From Micromonospora inyonensis (GTDB lineage Bacteria > Actinomycetota > Actinomycetes > Mycobacteriales > Micromonosporaceae), in assembly GCF_900091415.1 (NCBI RefSeq), contig NZ_FMHU01000002.1:372001-436000 (forward strand): a stretch of DNA of 64,000 nt. Direction: 5' to 3'. The notes beneath the pieces were generated by a model, which was given only the letters and a program-made list of their open reading frames with translations, made no database searches and was not told the DNA's origin. Both the position numbers and the translations under genes were made by a program. Within the stretch, counting starts at the first letter, position 1, and each line of letters begins with the position of its first letter. Shown here piece after piece: positions 45,008 to 53,307 of the stretch.

Positions 45008-45491
45008 CGGCCTCTCCCTTCCGCAGTCGTTCCGCCTGGAAACGGGTGACGAGCGCGGGTAGTTCGCGCTCGATGAAGGCGTAGAAGTCGCGCATCACGC
45101 GCAGGCGTTCCGCGCCCGGTGCGTCCGGGTCGCCGACCAGGTCGAGCCCACGCTCCATCAGCTTCCGGAACGCCCGGAACTTGGTCGGCTCGGCGGCGAT
45201 CCGGATGATCGCGTCGGGCTGGATCTCGTAGGCATGGCCCCGGTGCCCGGGCACCGGCACCCGTCGGGCGAGCCCGCTGCTCTCCAGCATCCGCATGCCG
45301 GTGCTCACCGAACCCTTGGAGAGCCCGAGGCCGTTGCCGAGCTGGGCGCTGGTCTGCCACGGCGGGTCGCAGACCAGCAGCCAGCCGAGCAGTTTCCCGT
45401 ACGCGGGGGGCAGTCCCATGCCGGCGAGGACGACGGCGGCGTCCTCGGCGTACCGGCGTCGGGGTGGCAGTTCGATCAGGGGTTCGATCAC
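45000..45491 (-). CDS. GbsR/MarR-type transcriptional regulator
   Basis: A 163-residue winged-helix protein. The recognition region is T-S-A-Q-L-G-N-G-L-G-L-S-K-G-S-V-S-T-G, followed by a wing with R-R-V-P-V-P-G-H-R-G-H and a long C-terminal helix pair for dimerisation. First gene of the ABC operon. A perfect 7-2-7 palindrome lies 11 bp upstream of its GTG start, so it probably represses its own operon until a ligand binds. Confidence 0.88.
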   Translation of the reverse strand: MIEPLIELPPRRRYAEDAAVVLAGMGLPPAYGKLLGWLLVCDPPWQTSAQLGNGLGLSKGSVSTGMRMLESSGLARRVPVPGHRGHAYEIQPDAIIRIAAEPTKFRAFRKLMERGLDLVGDPDAPGAERLRVMRDFYAFIERELPALVTRFQAERLRKGEADG

Positions 45492-45502
45492 TGTTCCATC
45501 CG

Positions 45503-45518
45503 TTCAGAAAGTTCTGAA
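45503..45518. promoter_or_regulatory. Operator of the regulator-ABC operon
   Basis: TTCAGAA-N2-TTCTGAA, a perfect inverted repeat in AT-rich DNA directly before the GbsR/MarR-type gene. Position and symmetry fit a dimeric winged-helix repressor. Confidence 0.65.
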
Positions 45519-45587
45519 TAAACCATACAGCTAAACGATGCCGGTGGATGATCGAGCCGTAGGATGTAAGACCTGACTCAGGGCGCC

Positions 45588-46112
45588 GTGACCTCCGCCA
45601 CTCTCGGCGACCGCGCGGGGCTCGCCGGGGACGCGGTGCGCCGGATCATGCACCTCGCCTCGGCGATCCGTCACTGCCAGGACGTCGACATCGCGGAGTT
45701 GGGCCTCACCCCGGCGGTCGCCCGAGCGTTGTACGAACTCGACCCCGACCACCCCGTGTCCGCCCGGGACCTCGCCGAACAGCTCCGCTGCGACCGTTCC
45801 AACCTGACCGCCCTGGTCGACAAGTTGGAACGGGCCGGGCTGGTCGAGCGCCGCGTCGACCCCGCCGACCGGCGGCTCAAGACCCTGGTGGTGACCGAGG
45901 CGGGCCGACAGGTGCGCGTCCGGGTGCACCAGGTGCTGTCGGACTCCCGACTGCTCGCCGACCTCGGCACCGAGGAACTGGCCGCGCTGTGCGGACTCGT
46001 GCAAAAGGTCTCCGGCAGCTGCACTCCGCCGCAGGGCGGCACCCGGCTGACCGGTCGGAACGCGCGGGCCAGGGCCGGAATCGCCGCCCAGCTGGCCTTG
46101 ACGGCCGGGTGA
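45588..46112 (+). CDS. MarR family transcriptional regulator
   Basis: A 174-residue MarR protein. DNA-binding helix region: [20 protein letters not shown], followed by the wing [11 protein letters not shown] start with TAGGAT about 35 nt upstream as possible -10. It precedes the E1 dehydrogenase gene in the same direction with about 50 bp between and may regulate it. Divergent from the ABC operon. Confidence 0.88.
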   Translation: MTSATLGDRAGLAGDAVRRIMHLASAIRHCQDVDIAELGLTPAVARALYELDPDHPVSARDLAEQLRCDRSNLTALVDKLERAGLVERRVDPADRRLKTLVVTEAGRQVRVRVHQVLSDSRLLADLGTEELAALCGLVQKVSGSCTPPQGGTRLTGRNARARAGIAAQLALTAG

Positions 46113-46163
46113 TCCCCGCCGTCGGGTCCGTGTCCGACTGGGCAGGGTCGGCCGTTGTCGGTA

Positions 46164-48533
46164 ATGCTGTCCGACGTGACCACCCCGCAAGATCTCGACG
46201 ACCGGTTCCGGGAGAGCCTGGCCGCGTTGGCCGGTGCGGCGCAGCGACGGGACCCGGACCAACCCGTCCGGGACGGCGCCACGCTGACCGGGACGCGAGC
46301 GCTGGAACTCTTCGACGCGCAGGTCACCAGCCGGCAGCTCGACCTGGCGGCGCGTTGGCTGCGCAGCTTCGGTGAGGGCTACCACACGATCGGCTCCGCC
46401 GGGCACGAGGGCAACGCGGCGGTGGCCGCGGCGCTCCGCCCCACCGACCCGGCGCTGCTGCACCACCGCTCCGGCGCGTTCTACTGCGTCCGGGCCGCCG
46501 CCCAGGTCCTCCCGACCGGGCAGACCGACGCGGACGCCGCGGCGGCGGACGACGGTGGCGGTGACGGCGCGACGCGGGACCCGTACGCCGGTGCGGTGCG
46601 GGACGTGCTGCGTGGCGTGGTCGCCTCCGCCGAGGATCCCATCACCGGCGGCCGGCACAAGGTGTTCGGCCGGGCCGACCTGGCCATCGTTCCGACCAGC
46701 TCGACCATCGCCTCCCACCTGCCCCGCGCGGTCGGTATGGGGCTGGCGCTGGAACGGCTGCGCCGGCTCGACGGCATCGGCCGGCGGGCCGGCGGCGTGG
46801 GTGTCGGCCGACCGGCGTGGCCGTCCGACGCGCTGGTGGTCTGCTCCTTCGGCGACGCCTCGATCAACCACGCCAGCGCCACCGCCGCGCTCAACACCGC
46901 CGGCTGGTGCGACCACACCGGGCTGCGGGTCCCCGTGCTGTTCGTCTGCGAGGACAACGGGCTCGGCCTCAGCGTCCGCTCCCCGAAGGGCTGGGCGGAG
47001 GCGATGCTCCGGTCCCGGCCGGGAATCCGCTACTTCGGGGCGGACGGGTGCGACCTGGTGGCGGCGTACGAGGGGGCGGCCGAGGCGGTGGCCTGGGTGC
47101 GCCGGCACCGGCGTCCGGCCGTGCTGCACCTGGACACCGTCCGGCTGATGGGACATGCCGGACCGGACGACGAGGCCGCGTACCGCAGCACCGACGAGAT
47201 CGCCGCCGACCTGGACCGGGACCCGGTGCTGGCCACCGCGCGGCTGCTCGTCTCCGCCGGCCTCGCCGATCCCGCCGAACTGATCGCCCGGTACGACGAG
47301 ATCGGCTGGGAGGTCCGCAATGCGGCCGAGGAGGTCCTCGCCGAGCCGAAGCTCGCCTCGGCGGCCGACGTCGTCGCCCCGCTCGCGCCCCGCCGGCCGC
47401 TCAGGGTGGCCCGGGCGATCGCGGACGCCGCCGCGCGGGCCAGCGGCCCCGGAGCGGCGGCCCGGGCTGCCGCGTTCGACGGGAAGCTCCCCGAGCTGGC
47501 CGGGCCGCTCACCCTCGCGCAGAGCGTCAACGCCGCACTCGCCGACGGCATGCTCGACCACCCCGAGATGGCCGTCTTCGGCCAGGACGTGGCCGCCAAG
47601 GGCGGGGTGTACGGGGTGACCAGGGGGTTGCGCGACCGGTTCGGCGTATCGCGGGTGTTCGACACGCTTCTCGACGAGACCTCGGTGCTGGGGCTCGGCC
47701 TCGGCGCGGGGATGGCCGGGATGCTGCCGGTGCCCGAGATCCAGCACCTCGCGAACCTGCACCACGCCGAGGACCAGCTGCGCGGTGAGGCCGCCACCAC
47801 GCAGTTCTTCTCGAAGGGGGCCTTCCGCAACCCGCTGGTGGTCCGGGTGGCGGGGCTGGCGTACCAGGAGGGACTCGGCGGGCACCTCCACAACGACAAC
47901 TCGGTGGCCGTACTGCGGGACGTGCCCGGTCTGGTGGTCGCGGTCCCGGCGCGGGCCGACGACGCCGCGCCGATGTTGCGCTCCTGCCTGGCCAGCGCGG
48001 CGGTGGACGGCAGTGTCTGCGTCTTCCTGGAGCCGATCGCGCTCTACCACACCCGGGACCTCTACGCCGAGGGCGACGGTGAGTGGCTCGACCCGTACCA
48101 GGGGCCGGGCGGCTGGGCCGGCGCGCACGTGCCGATCGGCCGGGCCCGGGTGTACGGCGTCGGATCCGCCGAGGACATCACCATCATCACGTTCGGTAAC
48201 GGCGTTCGGATGTCCCTGCGCGCGGCGGCCCACCTCGCCGCCGAGGGGGTCGGCAGCCGGGTGGTGGACCTGCGCTGGCTCGCGCCGCTGCCCGTGCCGG
48301 ACATCGTCCGGGAGGCCTCGTCAACCGGTCGGGTGCTGGTGGTGGACGAGACGAGGCGCTCCGGCGGGGTCGGCGAGGGGGTGATCGCGGCCCTGGTCGA
48401 CGGCGGTTATGTCGGTTCTGCCCGGAGAGTTGCCGCAGTCGACTCTTTTGTGCCGTTAGGTCCGGCCGCGCGGCAGGTCCTGGTGTCGGAGGAAGCCATT
48501 ACCCAGGGTGCCCGTACGCTGCTGGCGCGGTAA
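46164..48533 (+). CDS. Thiamine-dependent 2-oxoacid dehydrogenase E1, alpha-beta fusion
   Basis: About 789 residues combining E1 alpha (about 1-400) and E1 beta (about 445-789), normally separate subunits of branched-chain or acetoin-type complexes. The thiamine motif appears as G-D-A-S-I-N-H ... E-D-N-G, with Ala for the usual Gly after G-D. The beta half has [14 protein letters not shown] and R-V-F-D-T. Likely substrates are branched-chain 2-oxoacids. No E2 or E3 gene is near. The ATG at 46164 is preferred over the TTG at 46155; no good ribosome site is seen for either. Confidence 0.85.
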   Translation: MLSDVTTPQDLDDRFRESLAALAGAAQRRDPDQPVRDGATLTGTRALELFDAQVTSRQLDLAARWLRSFGEGYHTIGSAGHEGNAAVAAALRPTDPALLHHRSGAFYCVRAAAQVLPTGQTDADAAAADDGGGDGATRDPYAGAVRDVLRGVVASAEDPITGGRHKVFGRADLAIVPTSSTIASHLPRAVGMGLALERLRRLDGIGRRAGGVGVGRPAWPSDALVVCSFGDASINHASATAALNTAGWCDHTGLRVPVLFVCEDNGLGLSVRSPKGWAEAMLRSRPGIRYFGADGCDLVAAYEGAAEAVAWVRRHRRPAVLHLDTVRLMGHAGPDDEAAYRSTDEIAADLDRDPVLATARLLVSAGLADPAELIARYDEIGWEVRNAAEEVLAEPKLASAADVVAPLAPRRPLRVARAIADAAARASGPGAAARAAAFDGKLPELAGPLTLAQSVNAALADGMLDHPEMAVFGQDVAAKGGVYGVTRGLRDRFGVSRVFDTLLDETSVLGLGLGAGMAGMLPVPEIQHLANLHHAEDQLRGEAATTQFFSKGAFRNPLVVRVAGLAYQEGLGGHLHNDNSVAVLRDVPGLVVAVPARADDAAPMLRSCLASAAVDGSVCVFLEPIALYHTRDLYAEGDGEWLDPYQGPGGWAGAHVPIGRARVYGVGSAEDITIITFGNGVRMSLRAAAHLAAEGVGSRVVDLRWLAPLPVPDIVREASSTGRVLVVDETRRSGGVGEGVIAALVDGGYVGSARRVAAVDSFVPLGPAARQVLVSEEAITQGARTLLAR

Positions 48534-48646
48534 ATTCCGTTCCACCCGGTGCGCCACTTGCGCCGGAGGGCTCGAGTGTGTGGACTTTGCCTAACGGTGT
48601 CGGAGGAGATGCCGGGAGCAGCGATGAGATGAGGAGGCACGCGACA

Positions 48647-49084
48647 GTGAGCGCGACCGCTGGTCAGGCCGCCGACGGGGTACGCAGCCTGGCGGACCGG
48701 TTCGGGATCGAGCCGGGGATGGTCGTCATGGAGATGGGGTACGACGAGGACGTCGACCACGATCTCCGGGACGCCCTTACCGACCGCTGTGGAGAGCTGG
48801 TCGACGAGGACACCGACGAGGTGGTCGACGCGGTGCTGGTGTGGTACCGGGACGGCGACGGTGACCTCTTCGAGCTCCTCGTCGACGCCCTCGGCCCGCT
48901 GGCCGACAACGGTGTCGTCTGGCTGCTGACGCCCAAGGCCGGGCGGGAGGGGCACGCCGAGCCGAGTGAGGTCGCCGAGTCCGCCCAGACCGCCGGCCTC
49001 CAGCAGACGTCGACCGTCAACGCCGGCCGGGACTGGAGCGGTGCCCGTCTCGTTCCGCGACGTGGGTCCAAGAGCAAGAAGTAA
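48647..49084 (+). CDS. DUF3052 family protein
   Basis: A 145-residue acidic protein of the actinobacterial DUF3052 family. Recognisable by A-D-R-F-G-I-E-P-G-M-V-V-M-E-M-G-Y-D-E-D-V-D and L-L-T-P-K-A-G-R. The fold resembles small regulatory alpha/beta proteins; function unknown. It is followed by a peroxiredoxin, an arrangement seen in other actinomycetes as far as I recall. The GTG at 48647 has GAGGAGG upstream. Confidence 0.82.
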   Translation: MSATAGQAADGVRSLADRFGIEPGMVVMEMGYDEDVDHDLRDALTDRCGELVDEDTDEVVDAVLVWYRDGDGDLFELLVDALGPLADNGVVWLLTPKAGREGHAEPSEVAESAQTAGLQQTSTVNAGRDWSGARLVPRRGSKSKK

Positions 49085-49143
49085 CACAGTTCCGCCACCG
49101 GTGTGGCAGGCTGGTCCCACCCCTGACTAACCAAGGAGCTTGT

Positions 49144-49611
49144 ATGCCGATCGAGGTTGGCGCCGAGGCGCCGGACTTCGTGCTCAAGGACCAGAACAAC
49201 CAGGAGGTCCGCCTCTCGGACTTCCGCGGCAAGCGCGCCGTGCTGCTGGTCTTCTACCCGCTCGCCTTCACCGGCATCTGCCAGGGCGAACTCTGCGAGG
49301 TGCGGGACAACCTCAACGAGTACGTCAACGACGACGTCCAGGTCCTCACGGTGAGCGTCGACTCGGTCTACGCGCACAAGATCTGGGCCGAGAAGGAGGG
49401 GTACCAATTCCCGCTGCTGGCCGACTTCTGGCCGCACGGGGCGGTCGCCCAGGCGTACGGGGTCTTCAACGAGGTCGCCGGCATCGCCAACCGGGGCACC
49501 TTCGTGATCGACAAGGCCGGTGTGGTCCGCTTCGCCGAGATGAACATGCCCGGTGAGGCCCGCGACCAGCAGGGTTGGCGCAAGGCGCTGGCGGAGACCG
49601 CCGCCGCCTGA
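49144..49611 (+). CDS. Peroxiredoxin, AhpE-like
   Basis: A 155-residue peroxiredoxin that reduces hydroperoxides. The peroxidatic Cys46 sits in P-L-A-F-T-G-I-C-Q-G-E-L-C, with Cys51 as a possible resolving partner. Conserved Arg and Thr of the active site are in place. AhpE-type enzymes rely on mycoredoxin/mycothiol in Actinobacteria. AAGGAG lies 7 nt before the ATG. The 59-bp gap from DUF3052 allows co-transcription. Confidence 0.93.
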   Translation: MPIEVGAEAPDFVLKDQNNQEVRLSDFRGKRAVLLVFYPLAFTGICQGELCEVRDNLNEYVNDDVQVLTVSVDSVYAHKIWAEKEGYQFPLLADFWPHGAVAQAYGVFNEVAGIANRGTFVIDKAGVVRFAEMNMPGEARDQQGWRKALAETAAA

Positions 49612-49688
49612 TCCCACCCGGCATACGGTTCGACCGGGCCGGTGGCCGGCAGGTAAGCTGCCAGCCACCGGCCTGCCGTACGGGCGTC

Positions 49689-49760
49689 CGGGCGCGTAGC
49701 TCAGTGGGAGAGCACTCGCCTTACAAGCGAGGGGTCGCAGGTTCGAAACCTGCCGCGCCC
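49689..49760 (+). tRNA. tRNA-Val (anticodon TAC)
   Basis: A 72-nt cloverleaf. The acceptor stem GGGCGCG pairs with CGCGCCC and the discriminator base is A. The D arm GCTC-loop-GAGC is present. The anticodon stem CTCGC/GCGAG encloses loop C-T-TAC-A-A, reading GUA valine codons. The T arm is GCAGG-TTCGAAA-CCTGC. The 3' CCA is not encoded. Confidence 0.97.
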
Positions 49761-49886
49761 ACACACCCCCCTCTACCTGCGAAAACAGAGGTTGATCGGC
49801 CTGGGTTGGTCAGCCTTAGTCGCACAGACAGTACTCGCCTACTCGAATCGGCAAGCCTCGACCGAGTAATGCCCGGCGCGTTGTAG

Positions 49887-50192
49887 GTGGCGCTGTTGCG
49901 GGCGGCGAGATCCGCTTGTCGCGCCGTAGAGCAGTGTGGGTGGCAAAGCTCCGAGGTGGGCGTCCGTAGCCGAACCGGCGTAGGGCAACAGGTCGGCATC
50001 CGGCTGCTCCTCACCGCCCGAGCGTTCCTCCGCGACCACCGACCCGAACCCGATGGACGCTGCCCGATCTGCCGGACCGCAGACTGTCCGGTGGTCACCG
50101 CCGCCCGCAACCTCCTGCGCACCGCCGAAGAATCGCAGCGGCGAAGCACCGCAGACGAACGGACCATATCCGACCCGAACGGCCCTCGGTAG
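49887..50192 (+). CDS. Small putative zinc-ribbon protein
   Basis: A frame of up to 101 residues; GTG at 49956 is an alternative start giving 78. The core F-L-R-D-H-R-P-E-P-D-G-R-C-P-I-C, then T-A-D-C-P, then A-R-N-L-L looks like a compact Cys-rich zinc-binding unit. I recall this pattern in small actinomycete proteins encoded near mobile or phosphate-poor accessory modules, but cannot name the family. Codon bias is weaker than in neighbours, and it lies directly after a tRNA gene, so it may be a remnant of integrated DNA. Confidence 0.45.
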   Translation: MALLRAARSACRAVEQCGWQSSEVGVRSRTGVGQQVGIRLLLTARAFLRDHRPEPDGRCPICRTADCPVVTAARNLLRTAEESQRRSTADERTISDPNGPR

Positions 50193-50294
50193 CCGAATGA
50201 ACGCGAACGGCACGCCTGTCGAGCGGCCTCGCTGACAGGTGACGCCAGAGAGGTCACTGGTCCGGCTGTGTTGCCCATCGTCGACACAGCGCAG

Positions 50295-50323
50295 AGGAGG
50301 CACCCCGAGCGAGGATGCCTCCT
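50295..50323 (-). terminator. Putative terminator after the small secreted-protein genes
   Basis: AGGAGGCA with exact complement TGCCTCCT around a 13-nt loop, 42 bp past the stop at 50365. Confidence 0.45.
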
Positions 50324-50364
50324 GCGAGCAGCCGAGACGACGGTGAGGGGGCGGAGGTCCCTAC

Positions 50365-50661
50365 CTACCAGTTGCAGTTGGCGGCCGGGATCCAGCCGTC
50401 CTGCCCCGGCGCCTCGGCCCCGTGGCCGTAGTACCACGTCTGGATGTCACTGCCGCCGTAGATCGAGTGCACGCGGAAGCCCCGTCCGGGGCTCAGGGTA
50501 CGGAGGACGTTGCCCCAGGGCTGGTCGCGCAGCCAGGTGGACTGGTTGGTCACGCAGATGTCACCAGGGGTGTCGCTGGCGACGGCCGGCGTGGCCGCCA
50601 CTGCCGTCCCGGTGGCGAGGACGGTCATGACCGCCAGCACGCTTACCACATTGCGCTTCAT
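50365..50661 (-). CDS. Small secreted SH3-like protein, paralogue 1
   Basis: 98 residues: signal peptide (about 1-29, A-V-A-S at the end) and a mature domain of about 69 residues with Cys in D-I-C-V-T-N and near the C-terminus (A-N-C-N-W), likely a disulfide. The middle R-T-L-S-P-G-R-G-F-R-V-H and Y-Y-G-H-G-A-E-A-P-G-Q-D-G-W-I align with the next gene. The fold resembles a bacterial SH3 module. ATG follows AGAGGAAGCGC. Role unknown; wall binding is a guess. Confidence 0.7.
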   Translation of the reverse strand: MKRNVVSVLAVMTVLATGTAVAATPAVASDTPGDICVTNQSTWLRDQPWGNVLRTLSPGRGFRVHSIYGGSDIQTWYYGHGAEAPGQDGWIPAANCNW

Positions 50662-50767
50662 GCGCTTCCTCTCGTTTGGGTGCCTTGCGAGCGCACCGAT
50701 TGTGTCCATCGGTCCCGACATGACAAGTCGGAGGGCTGGCTGCGGCGAGGCCACAGCGGGTCAGGCA

Positions 50768-51085
50768 TCAGCCGCAGTGCACGTGGCTTTCGAGGATCCA
50801 GCCGTCCGTGGTGTCCGCCTCGGCGCCATGACCGAAGATCCAGATGCGACCGTGGACGTCCCGGATGCTCGACAGGTGGTAGCGGAACCCGCGACCGGCG
50901 TGCAGGGTACGCAGGTAGCCGACCCCTCCGTAACTGTCGTACGAGGCGAACAGCCATCCGTCCGAGCTGAGGTTGCAGAGCAGACCGAACGTGCCGTGGG
51001 CGTGTGCGGGGCTCGCCGTGGCGAGCGTCCCGCCACCAACGGCGATCGACAGAGCGGCGACCACGCTGAGACGTTTCCGCCTCAT
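50768..51085 (-). CDS. Small secreted SH3-like protein, paralogue 2
   Basis: 105 residues with a signal peptide (to A-H-A-H-G) and a mature domain sharing R-T-L-H-A-G-R-G-F-R-Y-H and I-F-G-H-G-A-E-A-D-T-T-D-G-W-I with the gene 106 bp downstream. Cys in G-L-L-C-N-L and V-H-C-G at the end mirror its paralogue. ATG follows AAAGGGAG. The pair arose by tandem duplication and then diverged strongly outside the shared motifs. Confidence 0.7.
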   Translation of the reverse strand: MRRKRLSVVAALSIAVGGGTLATASPAHAHGTFGLLCNLSSDGWLFASYDSYGGVGYLRTLHAGRGFRYHLSSIRDVHGRIWIFGHGAEADTTDGWILESHVHCG

Positions 51086-51179
51086 GCATCTCCCTTTCGG
51101 CTTACGGTTTCCCGACCCCGGCGAGTCTCGCACCGGAGATCCCCTGCCGTATATGGGAAGGGCTTCCCGGCGCGGCGCA

Positions 51180-51185
51180 TAGGCT
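51180..51185 (+). promoter_or_regulatory. -10 box of a leaderless GNAT transcript
   Basis: TAGGCT, 6 nt, GTG at 51192. Confidence 0.55.
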
Positions 51186-51191
51186 CGACGG

Positions 51192-51758
51192 GTGGTCGGT
51201 CCCTTCTCCACCGCGCGTCTGGTCCTGCGTCCCTTCGCCCTGGCCGACCTCGACGACGTTTGGGCCTACCAGCGCCGGCCGGAGGTGGCCCGGTTCATGT
51301 CCTGGTCCGCCCGCGACCGGGAGCAGTCCCGCCGCTCCGTGGAGCAGATGGTCCGCGAGGACGGGCTCCGCGCCGAGGGCGACTGCCTGACCCTGGCGGT
51401 CGTCCGACGGGACACCGGCCGGGTGGTGGGCCATGTGGAACTGGTGTGGCGCAGCCGCGCGCACCGGCGGGGCGAGTTGGGTTACGTTCTCGACCCCCGT
51501 CACCAGGGTCACCGCTACGCGACAGAGGCCGCCGTCGCGATGCTCCGGTACGGCTTCGAGACGTTCGGCCTGCACCGGATCGTCGCCCGGTGCGCCACCC
51601 GGAACATCGCGTCGGCCCGGCTGATGGAGCGGCCGGGCATGCGTCGGGAGGCGCACTTCCGGGAGTGCGCGTTCGGCAAAGGGGAGTGGCGGGACGAGTA
51701 CGTCTACGCGCTGCTCCGCGCCGAGTGGACCCGGAACGCGCACCGGCGTGGCGGTTGA
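51192..51758 (+). CDS. GNAT N-acetyltransferase (RimJ/RimL-like)
   Basis: A 188-residue acetyltransferase: T-A-R-L-V-L-R-P-F at the N-terminus, the acetyl-CoA pyrophosphate loop around R-H-Q-G-H-R-Y-A-T-E-A, and L-H-R-I-V-A-R-C-A-T-R-N in the C-terminal half. This branch acetylates ribosomal-protein N-termini or small amines. Divergent from the secreted paralogues; likely leaderless. Confidence 0.88.
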   Translation: MVGPFSTARLVLRPFALADLDDVWAYQRRPEVARFMSWSARDREQSRRSVEQMVREDGLRAEGDCLTLAVVRRDTGRVVGHVELVWRSRAHRRGELGYVLDPRHQGHRYATEAAVAMLRYGFETFGLHRIVARCATRNIASARLMERPGMRREAHFRECAFGKGEWRDEYVYALLRAEWTRNAHRRGG

Positions 51759-51919
51759 CCGCTCACGGCGTGTCACCCCCACTCTCCCCGATCGGTGTAC
51801 TCCCGGAGCGCGCCAATCCGGTGGGATCCGGGCAACCGGTTTACCGCTACCGACCGGACTGACCGGCCGGTCGCGGGGAACCCCCTGAGGGCCCACCGAT
51901 CCGCGAGCCGGAGGGGACC

Positions 51920-52717
51920 ATGAGCTACGCCGACGTCAACGGGGTACGCCTGTGGCACGAGGGGCACGGCTCCGGTCCGCCGTTGGTGCTGCTGCACGGT
52001 GGGATCGGCTCCGGGGAGATGTTCGCCCCGCTCCTGCCGGCGTTCACCCTTCACCGTCGGGTGATCACCGTCGACCTCCAGGGGCACGGACGCACGCCCG
52101 ACGTGGACCGTCCCCTGCGCCACGAGACGCTGGCCGACGACGTGGCCGCCCTGCTCCGCCACCTCGGGCTGCCCGGCGCGGACGTCCTGGGGTACTCCCT
52201 CGGCGGTGCGGTCGCGCTCCGGGTCGCCATCCAGGATCCGGGGCTGGTCCGACGGCTGGTCTGCGTCTCCGTCCCGTACCGCCGCGACGGGTGGTACCCC
52301 CGGGTGCTCACCGGCATGGCGGCCATGGGGGAGGCGACCGCCGTCGAGGCGCGGGCGTCACCCACGTACGCGCACCACGCGCGGGTCGCGCCGCGACCGC
52401 AGGACTGGCCGGTGCTCTGGACGAAGCTCGGTGCCCTGCTGCGGCGCGACTACGACTGGTCCGCCGAGGTGGCCGCCCTGACCGTACCGACGCTGCTGGT
52501 CTTCGCCGACGCCGACGCGGTGCGGACCACCCACATGGTGGAGTTCTTCGGCCTGGTCGGCGGTGGTCACCGGGACGCCGGCCCGGACGGCACCGACCGG
52601 CCCGCGTCCCGCCTGGCCGTCCTGCCCGGCCACACCCACCACGACATCGTCGGCTCACCCGCACTGTCGGCGGTCGTGCTGCCCTTTCTCACCCACCCGA
52701 TCCGCCCACCCGGCTGA
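51920..52717 (+). CDS. Alpha/beta-hydrolase
   Basis: A 265-residue hydrolase: L-L-H-G-G-I-G-S-G near 24-32, nucleophile elbow G-Y-S-L-G-G with Ser near 93, and a terminal catalytic His in P-G-H-T-H-H-D. A Gly/Asp-rich loop (G-G-G-H-R-D-A-G-P-D-G-T-D-R) precedes it. GGAGGGGACC before the ATG. Substrate unknown; similar to haloperoxidase-like and ester hydrolases. Confidence 0.85.
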   Translation: MSYADVNGVRLWHEGHGSGPPLVLLHGGIGSGEMFAPLLPAFTLHRRVITVDLQGHGRTPDVDRPLRHETLADDVAALLRHLGLPGADVLGYSLGGAVALRVAIQDPGLVRRLVCVSVPYRRDGWYPRVLTGMAAMGEATAVEARASPTYAHHARVAPRPQDWPVLWTKLGALLRRDYDWSAEVAALTVPTLLVFADADAVRTTHMVEFFGLVGGGHRDAGPDGTDRPASRLAVLPGHTHHDIVGSPALSAVVLPFLTHPIRPPG

Positions 52718-52771
52718 TCCTCTCCGCCGGTGCCGCGTCACCGGCCCGGCTGTGCCCTTGTGGCTGCCGGA

Positions 52772-52828
52772 GGTGGTTGCAGGGGACCCCTGCTCGACAA
52801 AAAGCGGTAGGAAGGGGCCCCTGCAACC
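52772..52828 (+). repeat. Dispersed palindromic element, copy D
   Basis: GGTGGTTGCAGGGGACCCCT, core CTCGACAAAAAGCGGTAGG, then AAGGGGCCCCTGCAACC. Outer arms GGTTGCAGGGG and CCCCTGCAACC pair, so the whole element can fold. It abuts the break point of a truncated phosphotransferase gene. Confidence 0.9.
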
Positions 52829-53117
52829 GTCTGCGGCGGCGAGGGGTGTCCGCGCGCAGGGGCCCCGGCAGGGCGGCGGCGTTGCGGGGCTCCTGACGGT
52901 GCATGTCGGGGCTGCGGTCGTTCTGGGCGGAGCCCACCGCCTTGACGAAGGCGCGGTGGCCGTCGGCGGTACGCACCCGGTCGGCGGTGCCGGGGGAGAA
53001 GCCGCCCGGCTGGGAGACCGCCGCCACGACCTCACCCCCGATGATCCGCTCCACCGCCACCCGCACCCCGGCGGGCAGATCGGTCCAGCCGATCCGGCTG
53101 TTCGTGGTGGCGTTCAT
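52829..53117 (-). pseudogene. Truncated aminoglycoside-phosphotransferase-family gene
   Basis: Starting at ATG 53117, the frame encodes the N-terminal lobe of an APH-type kinase: P-A-G-V-R-V-A-V-E-R-I-I-G-G-E-V, then G-G-F-S-P-G-T-A-D-R-V, then A-F-V-K-A-V with the ATP-binding Lys. After about 85 residues it degenerates (P-R-R-R-R-R-L) and enters repeat copy D. The whole catalytic C-terminal lobe is missing, so it is non-functional. The repeat may have mediated the deletion or inserted at the scar. Confidence 0.75.
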
Positions 53118-53307
53118 CGGTCCACGGTGACCGGGCCAGCCCCGGCCGGGCAAGCGGATTGGCGCCGATCGCGACCGGCGGGCCGTCGCCGTCCGGTTCC
53201 CGCGGGTGGTACGACCCGTCGCTCCGGCGGTGGGCACCGGCACCCGCGACCAGGCATGGCCGGGGCAGCAACGGGTAGGCGGTGGGGAACCGGCGGGGGA
53301 GGGCGGC

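Noticed and set aside
45531..48233. A 900-codon minus-strand frame opposite the E1 fusion gene
   Set aside because: Antisense shadow with H/R/G/P-rich translation and no motifs, while the plus strand encodes a clear dehydrogenase.
49721..50437. Minus-strand frame covering tRNA-Val
   Set aside because: It overlaps the tRNA; its end resembles a tRNA-derived spurious peptide often seen in automated annotation.
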